Shown: piece after piece, positions 50,604 through 59,149 of the stretch
Position numbering within the stretch: the stretch's first letter is position 1
Layout: the number at the start of each line of letters is the position of its first letter
NCBI GenBank assembly: GCA_965116825.1
Contig: OZ220736.1
Coordinates: 4,464,001 to 4,528,000 of the forward strand
Origin: WTFV01 sp965116825
GTDB taxonomy: Bacteria; Acidobacteriota; Vicinamibacteria; Vicinamibacterales; UBA8438
DNA: 64,000 bases
Reading direction: 5' to 3'
Position numbers and translations under genes: made by a program
Notes under the pieces: model-generated
What the model was told of the DNA's origin: nothing
The model's database searches: none
Seen by the model: only the letters and a program-made list of their open reading frames with translations

Positions 50604-51485
50604 ATGGCGGAACGCGACGCGGACGTGACGGACGCGGCGATCGCCGGCTCCGGCCCGGAGGTCCCGCCCGGCTTCGAGTCGATTCTGCCGGACTACCCGG
50701 TCCGGCTCACCAACTTCGAAGGGCCTCTCGACCTCCTGATCCACCTCATCAGGAAGAACGAGGTGGACGTCTACGACATTCCCATCGCCCTGATCTCGCA
50801 GCAGTACCTGGATTACCTGGATCTGATGCGGGAGATCAACCTGGACGTGGCCGGCGAGTTCCTCGTCATGGCGGCGACGCTGATACACATCAAGTCGCGG
50901 ATGCTCGTGCCGCGCGTCGAGGCCGGGGCGGAGGCCGACGCGGCGGAGGAGGATCCCCGCGAGGCGCTGGTGCAGCGCCTGCTCGATCACCAGCGGTTCA
51001 AGGCCGCGGCGGAGATGCTGAACGAGTGCGAGACGGTGCGGAGCGCGCAGTGGACGCGCCCCGACGAACGGGTCGATCCGATCGCCGGCGCCCCGTTCGA
51101 GCGCGAGCTCGAGGTCGACCTCTTCAGCCTGCTCCAGGCGTTCCAGGCGGTCCTGGCGCGGGCGCGCGATCGGCGGAACACAGTGCCCCTGCCGGCGGAC
51201 GTGGTGTCGATCGAGGCCCGCATGGAAGAAATGCTGGGCCGGCTGGCGCAGGGCGGACCATGCGGGTTCGAGGACTTGTTCGCCGACGCATCGTCCCCGC
51301 AGGAGATCATAGTGACGTTTCTCGCTACGCTCGAGCTGATCCGGACCCGGTTGATTCGCGTGCTCCAGGCCCGTGTCTGCGGTCCGATTCGGATCTACCT
51401 GAGCGAGCCCGCGGCGGAAGCGGCGGCAGAGCCGGTGTCCGGCGGCGGGGACTCGAACGATGACGTCGGGGAGGAGCCGGGGTGA
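50604..51485 (+). CDS. scpA: Segregation and condensation protein A
   Basis: 293 residues. The kleisin motif YPVRLTNFEGPLDLLIHLIR is followed by DIPIALISQQYLDYL and the conserved LIHIKSRML; the C-terminal winged helix is near 215-275. ScpA bridges the SMC heads in the chromosome condensation complex with ScpB. A roughly 25-residue N-terminal extension and a Gly/Asp tail are unremarkable. It begins 16 nt after trpS and overlaps scpB by GTGA. Confidence 0.94.
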   Translation: MAERDADVTDAAIAGSGPEVPPGFESILPDYPVRLTNFEGPLDLLIHLIRKNEVDVYDIPIALISQQYLDYLDLMREINLDVAGEFLVMAATLIHIKSRMLVPRVEAGAEADAAEEDPREALVQRLLDHQRFKAAAEMLNECETVRSAQWTRPDERVDPIAGAPFERELEVDLFSLLQAFQAVLARARDRRNTVPLPADVVSIEARMEEMLGRLAQGGPCGFEDLFADASSPQEIIVTFLATLELIRTRLIRVLQARVCGPIRIYLSEPAAEAAAEPVSGGGDSNDDVGEEPG

Positions 51486-52129
51486 TTGACGCGCTCGGCG
51501 ACCTGAAAGCGATCATCGAGGCGCTGATCTTCGCATCGCCGGACCCGCTGACGCTGAAGATCCTGATGAAGACGCTCGATGACGAGCCGCGCGAGGACGT
51601 CGAGGAGGCGCTTGCCGCACTGCGCCGGGACTGGAGCGACCGGCCGGGCGGGCTGCAACTGGTCGAGGTGGCCGGCGGCTATCAGATCGTCACCCGGCCC
51701 GAGCTGCACGATCGGGTGCGGCGGCTCTTCCACGAGCATTCCAGCCAGCGCCTCTCCGTGCAGGCGCTCGAGACGCTGGCCGTCATCGCCTACCGGCAGC
51801 CGGTCACCGGACCGGAGATCGCCGAGATCCGGGGCGTCAACACCTCCGGGGTGATTGGGACGCTGGTGGACCGGGGCCTGGTCAAGGTCGTCGGGCGCAA
51901 GGCGGTGATCGGCCGGCCGTTCCTCTACGCCACCACGCGCGAGTTTCTCGATCGCTTCGGACTGAAGGACCTGACCGATCTGCCGAAGGTGGAGGACATG
52001 GCCGAGGCGCTGGGGATGGAAGTGCCGCCGGCCCTCGCCAGCGACGATCCGCGGGATACCGCCCTGCCCTTCGAGGCGCCGTCCGGAATCGTCGCGGTGC
52101 CGGGCGACGGCGCCGGGAAGGTCCACTGA
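51482..52129 (+). CDS. scpB: Segregation and condensation protein B
   Basis: 215 residues from GTG 51482, overlapping the scpA stop (GTGA). Two winged-helix domains: IIEALIFASPDPLT at the start and LSVQALETLAVIAYRQPVTG with EIRGVNTSGVI in the second. It dimerises and binds ScpA in the SMC complex. Start and length are normal; the last roughly 35 residues are poorly conserved. Confidence 0.93.
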   Translation: MIDALGDLKAIIEALIFASPDPLTLKILMKTLDDEPREDVEEALAALRRDWSDRPGGLQLVEVAGGYQIVTRPELHDRVRRLFHEHSSQRLSVQALETLAVIAYRQPVTGPEIAEIRGVNTSGVIGTLVDRGLVKVVGRKAVIGRPFLYATTREFLDRFGLKDLTDLPKVEDMAEALGMEVPPALASDDPRDTALPFEAPSGIVAVPGDGAGKVH

Positions 52130-52144
52130 GTCCCTGCATCCGGC

Positions 52145-52957
52145 ATGCCTGCTGCTGAACGGATGGTCGAGCCGGCGATCCCTCTCCAGGGGTCCGTGCG
52201 GCTGCAGAAGCTGTTGTCGGCCGCCGGGGTCGCCTCCCGGCGGGCGGCCGAGCAGCTCATCGCGGACGGGCGCGTGACGGTGAACGGACGGACCGTCCGG
52301 GAGCGGGGCACGCGCGCCGACCCGGCGCGCGACGATGTCCGCGTCGACGGACGGCGGATCGCGCGGGAGGTGCGGCGCCGCTACGTCGTGGTGCACAAGC
52401 CGCGCGGCTACGTCACCACGCGGAGCGATCCGCACCGGCGGAAAACGGTGCTGGATCTGGTCCCGGACGTGCGCGACTACGTGTATCCGGTGGGCCGGCT
52501 CGACTACGAGTCCGAGGGGCTGCTGCTGCTGACCAACGACGGGGCGCTGGCCGCCGTTCTGACGCATCCGCGCCACGGGGTCGCCCGCGTCTACGAAGCG
52601 ACCGTGCGCGGCGTTCCGAGCGTCGGGGCGCTGCGCCGGCTTGCCGCCGGCGTCGAGATCGACGGCCGCCCGACCGCGCCCGCCGAGGTGCGGCTGCTGC
52701 GCGGCGGCGCGCGGGGGACTGCCGAGGCCCGCGTACGCATCGTGATCCGGGAAGGACGCAACCGGCAGGTGCGCCGCATGTTCGACGCGATCGGCCACCC
52801 GGTGCGGCGGTTGCGCCGGACCCGGCTCGGCCCCATCAGTCTGCGCGGGCTGCGGCCCGCCGCGGCGCGTGAACTGACACCGGCCGAGGTGGGCGCGCTG
52901 CGGCGCGCGGCGCGGTCCGCGTCGTTGCGGATTCTGCCGGAGCGGGGCGGCGCATGA
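52145..52957 (+). CDS. rluB: Ribosomal large subunit pseudouridine synthase (RluB/RsuA family)
   Basis: 270 residues. N-terminal S4 RNA-binding domain (VRLQKLLSAAGVASRRAAEQ), catalytic domain with D120 in PVGRLDYESEGLLLLTND, and the closing motif EGRNRQVRRMFDAIGHPV. It isomerises uridine in 23S rRNA. RluB is preferred over RluE/RsuA by length and its operon position after scpB, but substrate choice is inference. ATG 52163 is another possible start. Its stop overlaps cmk (ATGA). Confidence 0.88.
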   Translation: MPAAERMVEPAIPLQGSVRLQKLLSAAGVASRRAAEQLIADGRVTVNGRTVRERGTRADPARDDVRVDGRRIAREVRRRYVVVHKPRGYVTTRSDPHRRKTVLDLVPDVRDYVYPVGRLDYESEGLLLLTNDGALAAVLTHPRHGVARVYEATVRGVPSVGALRRLAAGVEIDGRPTAPAEVRLLRGGARGTAEARVRIVIREGRNRQVRRMFDAIGHPVRRLRRTRLGPISLRGLRPAAARELTPAEVGALRRAARSASLRILPERGGA

Positions 52958-53634
52958 GCGACCCGGAGGTGATCGCCATCGACGGGCCGTCCGGCGCCGG
53001 CAAGGGCACGGTGGCGCGCGCCGTGGCGCGGGAGCTCGACTGCCGCCATATCGATACCGGAGCGATGTACCGGGCCGTCGCGTGGCGGACCCTGCAGCAG
53101 GGCCGGGCGCTCGACGACGAGCCCGCAGTTGCCGCCGTCGCCTCCGGTTCCGACTTCACCCTGGACGGGTCGCACGTCTCGATCGACGGGCACGACGTGA
53201 GCCGTGCGATTCGCACCCCGGAGATGGACGTCGCGGCGGCGGCCGTGGCCAGGCTGCCGCGGGTGCGGGCGGCGCTCGTCGCCCGCCAGCGAAGCCTCGC
53301 CGGGGCCGGGAGCGTCGTCATGGAGGGGCGCGACATCGGAACCACCGTATTCCCGGAGGCGCCGGTGAAGATCTTCCTCGATGCTTCCCCGGAGGAGCGG
53401 GCGGCCCGCCGCGCACAGGATCCGGCGCACCGGCGGTCGCCGGGAACGGGAGTGGCGGAGGTGGCCCGCGCTCTCGACGCGCGTGACCGGCTCGATCGGA
53501 CCCGGCGCGCCTCGCCGCTGGAACAAGCGCCCGACGCGGTGCGGATCGACACCACCGGGCTGCCGGTGGACGCGGTGGTACAGCGGGTGATGGCGGTTGT
53601 CGACGAACGCCGGAAGAGCGCCCGCGGGAGTTGA
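52954..53634 (+). CDS. cmk: Cytidylate kinase
   Basis: 226 residues. P-loop GPSGAGKG (11-18), then DTGAMYRAVAW and EGRDIGTTVFP, the CMP-binding signature. It phosphorylates CMP and dCMP. It overlaps rluB by ATGA and precedes rpsA, the classical cmk-rpsA order. The rpsA promoter -35 box overlaps its stop codon. Confidence 0.94.
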   Translation: MSDPEVIAIDGPSGAGKGTVARAVARELDCRHIDTGAMYRAVAWRTLQQGRALDDEPAVAAVASGSDFTLDGSHVSIDGHDVSRAIRTPEMDVAAAAVARLPRVRAALVARQRSLAGAGSVVMEGRDIGTTVFPEAPVKIFLDASPEERAARRAQDPAHRRSPGTGVAEVARALDARDRLDRTRRASPLEQAPDAVRIDTTGLPVDAVVQRVMAVVDERRKSARGS

Positions 53635-53660
53635 CGCGCTTTCGGTAACTGACGTATAGT
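53631..53660 (+). promoter_or_regulatory. rpsA promoter
   Basis: TTGACG (53631-53636), 18-bp spacer, TATAGT (53655-53660), each matching the sigma-70 consensus at 5 of 6. The -35 box overlaps the cmk stop codon. The leader is about 100 nt and ends in AGGAAGGACAGAACAGG before the ATG pair. It gives rpsA independent high expression. Confidence 0.75.
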
Positions 53661-53767
53661 CTTGCGCTTACGGCGCATGAAACGATCCGTGCAGTGGGGC
53701 TGACGGCCGCCGCCGCCGGTAGCTGGATCGATTGCGGGAGCGGGATCGGGAGGAAGGACAGAACAGG

Positions 53768-55552
53768 ATGATGGACGTACCAGACGATGCGGCCCAGGCG
53801 GACGCCGCCGGCGCCGTGGAGACCCCCGCGGCGCCGCAACCTCCTCCCGAGCCGGCGCGGTTCGTGGATCCGGACGAGGAGATTATCGATCCGGAAGAGC
53901 ATGCGCGCCTGGTCGCCCTCTATGAGGGCAGCCTGAAGAACATCGCCGAGGGCGAGGTCATCAAGGGCACCGTGCTCAAGGTGTCCGACTCCGAGGTGAT
54001 CGTCGATGTCGGCTACAAGTCGGAAGGCATGATCGCCCTGTCGGAGTTCTACGACGAGAACGGCGAGCCGATGGTTCACCCGGGCGACACCGTCGACGTG
54101 CTGCTCGAGCGGACCGAGGATCGAGACGGCCACATCGTGCTCTCGCGCGAGAAGGCCGAGAAGATGAAGATCTGGGACGAGGTCGAGAAGGCCTACGCCG
54201 ATCGCAAGGTCGTCATCGGCCGCGTGATCGAGCGCATCAAGGGCGGTCTCGCCGTCGACATCGGCGTGCGTGCGTTCCTGCCCGGCTCGCAGATCGACGT
54301 CCGCCCCGTCCGCAACCTCGATTCGCTGCGCGGCCAGGAACTGCGGATGCGCGTGATCAAGGTGAACAAGAAGCGCGGCAACATCGTGCTGTCGCGCAAG
54401 GTGCTCATCGAAGAGGAGAACGCGGAGAAGAAGAAGGACACGCTCGCGAATCTCGCCGAGGGCAAGGTCATGCAGGGCGTGGTGAAGAACATCACCGACT
54501 ACGGCGCCTTCATCGACCTCGGCGGCATCGACGGCCTGCTGCACGTCACCGACATGTCCTGGGGTCGGGCGCAGCACCCTTCGGAGATCTTCAACGTCAA
54601 CGACGAGGTCGAGATCATCGTCCTGAAGTTCGATCCGGCCACCGAGCGCGTGTCGCTCGGTTACAAGCAGCTCCATGCGGACCCGTGGACGTCGGCCGCG
54701 GATCGGTATCCGGTCGGGCAACGTCTGCAGGGCAAGGTGGTCAGTCTCACCGACTACGGCGCGTTCGTGGAGCTCGAGCCGGGCGTGGAGGGCTTGATCC
54801 ACGTCTCCGAGATGTCCTGGAGCAAGCGGGTCAAGCACCCGTCGAAGCTGCTCAACGTCGGCGACATGGTCGAATCGATGGTGCTCGGCGTCGACCCGAA
54901 CGCGCGCCGCATCGCGCTCGGCCTGAAGCAGATCGAGAGCAACCCGTGGCAGCAGCTCGGCGACAAGTACCCGGTCGGCTCGAAGATCATCGGCACCGTC
55001 CGCAACCTGACCGAGTTCGGCGCGTTCGTCGAAGTCGAGGAGGGGATCGACGGCCTCATCCACATTTCGGACATGTCCTGGAGCAAGCGGCTGAAGCACC
55101 CCTCCGACGTCATCAAGAAGGGTGAAGAGGTCGAGGCCATGGTGCTCAACATCGATCCCGAGAACCAGCGGCTCTCGCTCGGTCTCAAGCAGCTTGCGAC
55201 CGATATCTGGGACGACTTCTTCTCCACGACCAAGGTGGGCGACGTCGTGGAGGGCAAGGTGGTGCGAATCACCAGTTTCGGCGCGTTCGTGGAGCTCGCC
55301 GAGGGGATCGAGGGCTTGATCCACGTTTCCGAGTTCGAAGACCAGGGACGGGGCGACAAGGCCGAGCTGAAGGTCGACGAGACCATTCAGATGCGGGTCA
55401 TCAAGCTCAGCCCCGCCGATCGGAAGATCGGGCTCAGCGTGCGGGCGCTGACCAACGAGAACTTCGAGACGGACTGGCGCAGCTACACCAGCGGCGACTC
55501 GCCCGAGGTGACGCTCGGGGATCATTTCAAGCAGCAGACGTCGTCCGACTAG
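53768..55552 (+). CDS. rpsA: 30S ribosomal protein S1
   Basis: 594 residues from ATG 53768; ATG 53771 is equally possible. Six S1 (OB-fold) domains are visible: the first two diverged (GEVIKGTVLKVSDSEVIV; VVIGRVIERIKGGLAVDIG), the last four with the GAFVELxxGxEGLIHVSE pattern. A Pro/Ala/Glu-rich N-terminal tail of about 45 residues precedes them. S1 brings mRNA to the 30S subunit, which matters here because several genes of the window lack a Shine-Dalgarno site. Confidence 0.95.
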   Translation: MMDVPDDAAQADAAGAVETPAAPQPPPEPARFVDPDEEIIDPEEHARLVALYEGSLKNIAEGEVIKGTVLKVSDSEVIVDVGYKSEGMIALSEFYDENGEPMVHPGDTVDVLLERTEDRDGHIVLSREKAEKMKIWDEVEKAYADRKVVIGRVIERIKGGLAVDIGVRAFLPGSQIDVRPVRNLDSLRGQELRMRVIKVNKKRGNIVLSRKVLIEEENAEKKKDTLANLAEGKVMQGVVKNITDYGAFIDLGGIDGLLHVTDMSWGRAQHPSEIFNVNDEVEIIVLKFDPATERVSLGYKQLHADPWTSAADRYPVGQRLQGKVVSLTDYGAFVELEPGVEGLIHVSEMSWSKRVKHPSKLLNVGDMVESMVLGVDPNARRIALGLKQIESNPWQQLGDKYPVGSKIIGTVRNLTEFGAFVEVEEGIDGLIHISDMSWSKRLKHPSDVIKKGEEVEAMVLNIDPENQRLSLGLKQLATDIWDDFFSTTKVGDVVEGKVVRITSFGAFVELAEGIEGLIHVSEFEDQGRGDKAELKVDETIQMRVIKLSPADRKIGLSVRALTNENFETDWRSYTSGDSPEVTLGDHFKQQTSSD

Positions 55553-55624
55553 GGGCGCGGACGTCGTCCGGCCAGGGGCGCGGTGCGGACGCGCTGAATC
55601 GAGGGAGGCGTGGACCGGGGCAGC

Positions 55625-56149
55625 ATGACCAAGGCGGTGTTGGTCGAGGAAGTGGCCCAGGTCACCGATCTCACCAAGAAGCACGCCGAGGTCATCGTCG
55701 AGACGGTGTTCCGCAGCATCATCGACGCGTTGCACCGTGGCGAGAAGATCGAGTTGCGCGGCTTCGGGAGCTTCAGGCTTCGGCAGCGCGAGCCGCGCCG
55801 GGGACGCAATCCGAAGACCGGCGACCGGGTCGACGTGCCGCCCAAGAAGGTGCCCTACTTCAAGCCCGGCAAGGAGCTCAAGGAGCTGATCAACCGCGAC
55901 CCGGACAGGGGCTCCCGGCCGGGAACGGCGTCCGCGTCGGAAACGACCTCCGCGCCGGGAACGACCTCCGCGCCGGGAACGACCTCCGCGCCGGGAGCGG
56001 CGTCCGGTCATTTGCCGCCGCAGCGGGCCGCGGGTACCGGCAATGCGTTCCCGGCGGTGGATCGCATCGAGCACGAATCGGAGTCGCCGCGCCCGCTGCG
56101 CGGCGTACGCCCGCTGGTCGGTCTTCGCCGGCAGGCCTCGCCCCGTTGA
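55625..56149 (+). CDS. HU/IHF-family DNA-binding protein with long C-terminal tail
   Basis: 174 residues from ATG 55625, about 80 longer than usual. The first 95 residues form a standard HU/IHF domain (TKAVLVEEVAQVTDLTKKHA, LRGFGSFRLRQREPRRGRNP, the DNA arm, and VPYFKPGKELKELI). The rest is a low-complexity tail with three TTSAPG units from an 18-bp DNA repeat and a basic end (RPLRGVRPLVGLRRQ). It bends DNA or compacts the nucleoid; position after rpsA fits an ihfB-like gene. The tail length may vary between strains. Confidence 0.85.
   Translation: MTKAVLVEEVAQVTDLTKKHAEVIVETVFRSIIDALHRGEKIELRGFGSFRLRQREPRRGRNPKTGDRVDVPPKKVPYFKPGKELKELINRDPDRGSRPGTASASETTSAPGTTSAPGTTSAPGAASGHLPPQRAAGTGNAFPAVDRIEHESESPRPLRGVRPLVGLRRQASPR
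55942..55995 (+). repeat. Three tandem 18-bp repeats inside the HU-like gene
   Basis: AACGACCTCCGCGCCGGG occurs three times head to tail without a mismatch, encoding TTSAPG units; degenerate copies flank it. The period is a multiple of three, so copy-number change keeps the frame. Confidence 0.9.
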
Positions 56150-56178
56150 TGCGCTGCCCGCCGTGAGGATGCGTCTCC

Positions 56179-56676
56179 GTGCAACGCCTCTGGGCCCCGT
56201 GGAGACTGGAGTACGTGACCGGCGCCGCCGGCGGTGAGCCGCGTTCGTGCGTCTTCTGTGCCGCCCTCGACCCGGCGGGGCCGTCGCCGCACCTCGTTTT
56301 TCGCGGTGAACGCACTTACGCCATCCTCAACAAGTACCCTTACAACAACGGCCACCTGATGGTCGTCCCGATGCGGCACGTGGCCCGTCTCGCGGACGCG
56401 ACCACGGTAGAGCTGAACGAGCTGATCACGCTGACGCGGGTCGCCGAGATGGCTCTGACGGAGGCCTACGGCGCGCACGGCATCAACGTCGGCATGAACC
56501 TCGGCCGGCCGGCCGGGGCCGGCGTGGCAGACCACCTGCACGTGCACCTCGTGCCGCGCTGGGACGGCGACACGAACTTCATGACGGTCGTTGGAGACAC
56601 GCGGGTCGTTCCCGAGGAGCCGGCCGCGAGCGTGGCCCGCCTGAAGCCGATCTTCGCGCGTCTGGTGTCGTCGTGA
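56179..56676 (+). CDS. HIT-family nucleotide hydrolase/phosphorylase
   Basis: 165 residues from GTG 56179. The histidine triad is H119, H121, H123 in HLHVHLVPRW. The N-terminal pair C24-x2-C27 (SCVFC) and the opening MQRLWAPWR are characteristic of the Ap4A phosphorylase-like HIT branch. It cleaves dinucleoside polyphosphates or similar AMP derivatives. It lies 29 nt after the HU-like gene and may end the operon. Confidence 0.88.
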   Translation: MQRLWAPWRLEYVTGAAGGEPRSCVFCAALDPAGPSPHLVFRGERTYAILNKYPYNNGHLMVVPMRHVARLADATTVELNELITLTRVAEMALTEAYGAHGINVGMNLGRPAGAGVADHLHVHLVPRWDGDTNFMTVVGDTRVVPEEPAASVARLKPIFARLVSS

Positions 56677-56689
56677 GAACGGACGTCTC

Positions 56690-57838
56690 ATGCGGCTCGA
56701 GCTGACGCAGGAGCAGGACCGGTTCCGGCAGACCATCCGGGATTTCGCCGCCAACGCGGTGGCGCCGCGGGCGGCCGCGGTGGACGCGTCCGACCGGTTT
56801 CCGGTCGACCTGGTGTCCGCGGCGGCGGCGCAGGGGCTGCTGGGGGTGACGGTGCCGGAGGCTTGCGGAGGCGCCGGCCGCGACTACGTCAGCTACGCGC
56901 TGGCGATCGAGGCGGTGGCCGCCGCCAGTGCGACGCTGGGAGCCATCCTGGTGGTCAACAACTCGCTCGTGGCCGAGGTTTTGCAGCGTTTCGGGACCGC
57001 CGAACAGAAGGACCGATGGCTGGTGCGGCTCGCGTCGGGACGGGCCATCGGCGCGTTCGCGCTGTCGGAGGCGCAGGCGGGCACCGACGCCGGACGGCAG
57101 GAGACGACCGCGGCGGCGGCGGGTGACCGCTACGTGCTGCGGGGACGCAAGGTGTGGGTGGCCAACGGCGCCGCGGCCGACGTCGCCCTGGTCTTCGCGG
57201 CGACCGCGCCCGCCGGCGGCGGCCGTGGCGTGAGCGCTTTCCTCGTTCCGCTGGACCGGCCGGGGCTGACGCGCGAGTCGACGCCGGAGCCGCTCGGCAT
57301 GCGCGGGCTCGGGTGCGTCGAACTGCTGCTCGACGACGTGGAGATCGGCGCGGATGGGTTGCTGGCCGGCCCCGGCCAGGGATTCGACGTGGCGAAGTGG
57401 GCCCTGGACGGAGCCCGCATCGCCATCGGGGCCGAGGCGCTGGGCGTCGGACAGTCGGCGTTCGACGAGGCGTTGCGCCACGCTCGCACCCGACAGACGT
57501 TCGGCCACCCCATCGGCAGCTACCAGGCGATTCAGTGGCAGATTGCGGACATCGCCACCGAGCTGGAGGCGGCGCGCATGCTCGTCCTGCGCGCGGCCGC
57601 GGCGAAGGACGTGCGGGAGCGGACCACCCTGGAAGCCTCCATGGCGAAGCTGGCCGCCTCGGAGGCGGCACAGCGGGCCGCGGATCGCGCGATGCGCATC
57701 CTCGCCTCGGCCGGCTATCGGCGCGGCACCACGGCGGAGCGGCTGCTCCGGGACGCGCGGGCACTGGATATCGTGGCCGGCACCTCCGAGGCGCAACGGA
57801 TGATCATCGCCGCGCAGGTGTCGGCCGGCGGCGTCTGA
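56690..57838 (+). CDS. Acyl-CoA dehydrogenase-like flavoprotein, catalytic glutamate not seen
   Basis: 382 residues with the complete three-domain fold: N-terminal helices, the FAD block AFALSEAQAGTDA, the middle beta domain, and C-terminal RTRQTFGHPIGSYQAIQWQIAD. The usual active-site block (YEGTxxIQR) reads IVAGTSEAQR, with A363 in place of Glu. The alternative Glu position used by isovaleryl- and long-chain enzymes (DLER) also reads DGAR. E367, four residues on, might substitute. So activity is uncertain. It is 13 nt after the HIT gene and convergent with another acyl-CoA dehydrogenase. Confidence 0.85.
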   Translation: MRLELTQEQDRFRQTIRDFAANAVAPRAAAVDASDRFPVDLVSAAAAQGLLGVTVPEACGGAGRDYVSYALAIEAVAAASATLGAILVVNNSLVAEVLQRFGTAEQKDRWLVRLASGRAIGAFALSEAQAGTDAGRQETTAAAAGDRYVLRGRKVWVANGAAADVALVFAATAPAGGGRGVSAFLVPLDRPGLTRESTPEPLGMRGLGCVELLLDDVEIGADGLLAGPGQGFDVAKWALDGARIAIGAEALGVGQSAFDEALRHARTRQTFGHPIGSYQAIQWQIADIATELEAARMLVLRAAAAKDVRERTTLEASMAKLAASEAAQRAADRAMRILASAGYRRGTTAERLLRDARALDIVAGTSEAQRMIIAAQVSAGGV

Positions 57839-57842
57839 AGGA

Positions 57843-57897
57843 GCTGACGCGCACCTCCCGGGGATTTCCGCCGGCGGTCGACCGCTCGCGCGTCAGC
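57843..57897. terminator. Possible convergent terminator
   Basis: A perfect 10-bp inverted repeat (GCTGACGCGC at 57843-57852, GCGCGTCAGC at 57888-57897) with a 35-nt GC-rich loop that can fold further. It sits between convergent genes and covers the last codons of the minus-strand one. No T-run. Confidence 0.4.
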
Positions 57898-59101
57898 GGC
57901 GGTTCAGCATCTGCTTGGCGATGGTCTGGAGCTGCAGATTGGACGTGCCCTCGTAAATCTGCCCGATCTTGGCGTCGCGGTACAGCTTCTCGACCGGGTA
58001 GTCCTTCGTGTAGCCGGCGCCGCCGAAGAGCTGCACGGCCAGGGAGCTGACGCGCTCGGCCACCTGCGAGCTGAAGAGCTTGGCCATGGCCCCCTCGGTC
58101 AGGAACGGCTCGCCGGCATCCCGCAGCCGGGCGGCGTTGTACGTCTGCAGGCGCGCGGCCTCGATCTCGGTGGCGGCCTGCGCGAGCTGGAACTGCACCG
58201 CCTGGAAGTCGGCGATCGGCTTGCCGAACTGCTTCCGTTCCTGCACGTAGGCCAGCGTGTGGTCGAGCGCGCCCTGCGCGAGGCCGACCATCTGCGCCGC
58301 GATTCCGATCCGCCCTTCGTTCAGCGTCTCTATCGCCACCTTGTAGCCGCGGCCCACCTCGCCGAGGACGTTGGCGGCGGGAACGCGGCACTCGTCGAGC
58401 GACAGCTCGCAGGTGCTGCTGGCGCGGATGCCGAGCTTGTCCTCCTTCTTGCCGACGGCGAAGCCTTCGAAGGAGCGCTCGACGACGAACGCGGTGATGC
58501 CGCGGTAGCCCGCCGCCGGATCGACGGTGGCGAACACGATGAAGAAGTCTGCCTCGGCCGCATTCGTGATCCAGAGCTTGCGGCCGGTCAGGACCCAGTG
58601 GTCCCCGTCGCGGACCGCGCGCGTGGCCAGGGAGAACGCGTCGCTGCCGGAAGCCGCTTCCGACAGCGCGTAGGCTCCTACCGCACGGGCGGCCAGGGCG
58701 GGAAGCATCCGGCTCTGCTGATCGTCGGCGCCCCAACGCAGCAGCGCGTTGATGACGAGCGTGTTCTGCACGTCGGCGACCACCGCCACGGCGGGGTCGA
58801 CGCGCGCCAGCTCCTCCACGGTCAGGACCGACAGGAAGAAATGTCCGCCCGCACCGCCAAACCGTTCCGGTATCTCGATACCCATGACGCCGAGTCCGAA
58901 GAGCCGGTCGATGAGCGCGCGGGGCATGTGGCCCTCGGCGTCCATGCGGCGCGCAAGGGGGGCGATCTCGGCCTCGGCGAATGCCCGGACGCTGGCGCGC
59001 AGCAGGCGTTCGTCCTCCGAGAGCCGCGTGAGAGGCGAGACGGCGACGGTCGCTTCGGATACTTCGGATACTTCGGATACCGGGGTCACGGCGGTGCTCA
59101 T
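57893..59101 (-). CDS. Acyl-CoA dehydrogenase
   Basis: 402 residues from ATG 59101. All short-chain acyl-CoA dehydrogenase marks are present: AYALSEAASGSDA, WITNAAEADFFIVFA, KLGIRASSTCEL, ERKQFGKPIADFQAVQ, FGGAGYTKDYPVEKLYRDAKI and the catalytic glutamate E384 in IYEGTSNLQ. It oxidises acyl-CoA to enoyl-CoA with FAD. The N-terminus carries a short VSEVSEVSE repeat from a 9-bp DNA repeat (near 59056-59082). The neighbouring mutase suggests a role in branched-chain acyl-CoA breakdown. Confidence 0.92.
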   Translation of the reverse strand: MSTAVTPVSEVSEVSEATVAVSPLTRLSEDERLLRASVRAFAEAEIAPLARRMDAEGHMPRALIDRLFGLGVMGIEIPERFGGAGGHFFLSVLTVEELARVDPAVAVVADVQNTLVINALLRWGADDQQSRMLPALAARAVGAYALSEAASGSDAFSLATRAVRDGDHWVLTGRKLWITNAAEADFFIVFATVDPAAGYRGITAFVVERSFEGFAVGKKEDKLGIRASSTCELSLDECRVPAANVLGEVGRGYKVAIETLNEGRIGIAAQMVGLAQGALDHTLAYVQERKQFGKPIADFQAVQFQLAQAATEIEAARLQTYNAARLRDAGEPFLTEGAMAKLFSSQVAERVSSLAVQLFGGAGYTKDYPVEKLYRDAKIGQIYEGTSNLQLQTIAKQMLNRR

Positions 59102-59149
59102 GCGGCGCGATGGTATCATTGGAAGACGCGCCAGCCTGCGAGGCAACCT

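Noticed and set aside
59050..59082. 9-bp repeats near the acyl-CoA dehydrogenase start as a possible regulatory array
   Set aside because: They lie inside the coding sequence and encode VSE repeats; too short to support a regulatory claim.
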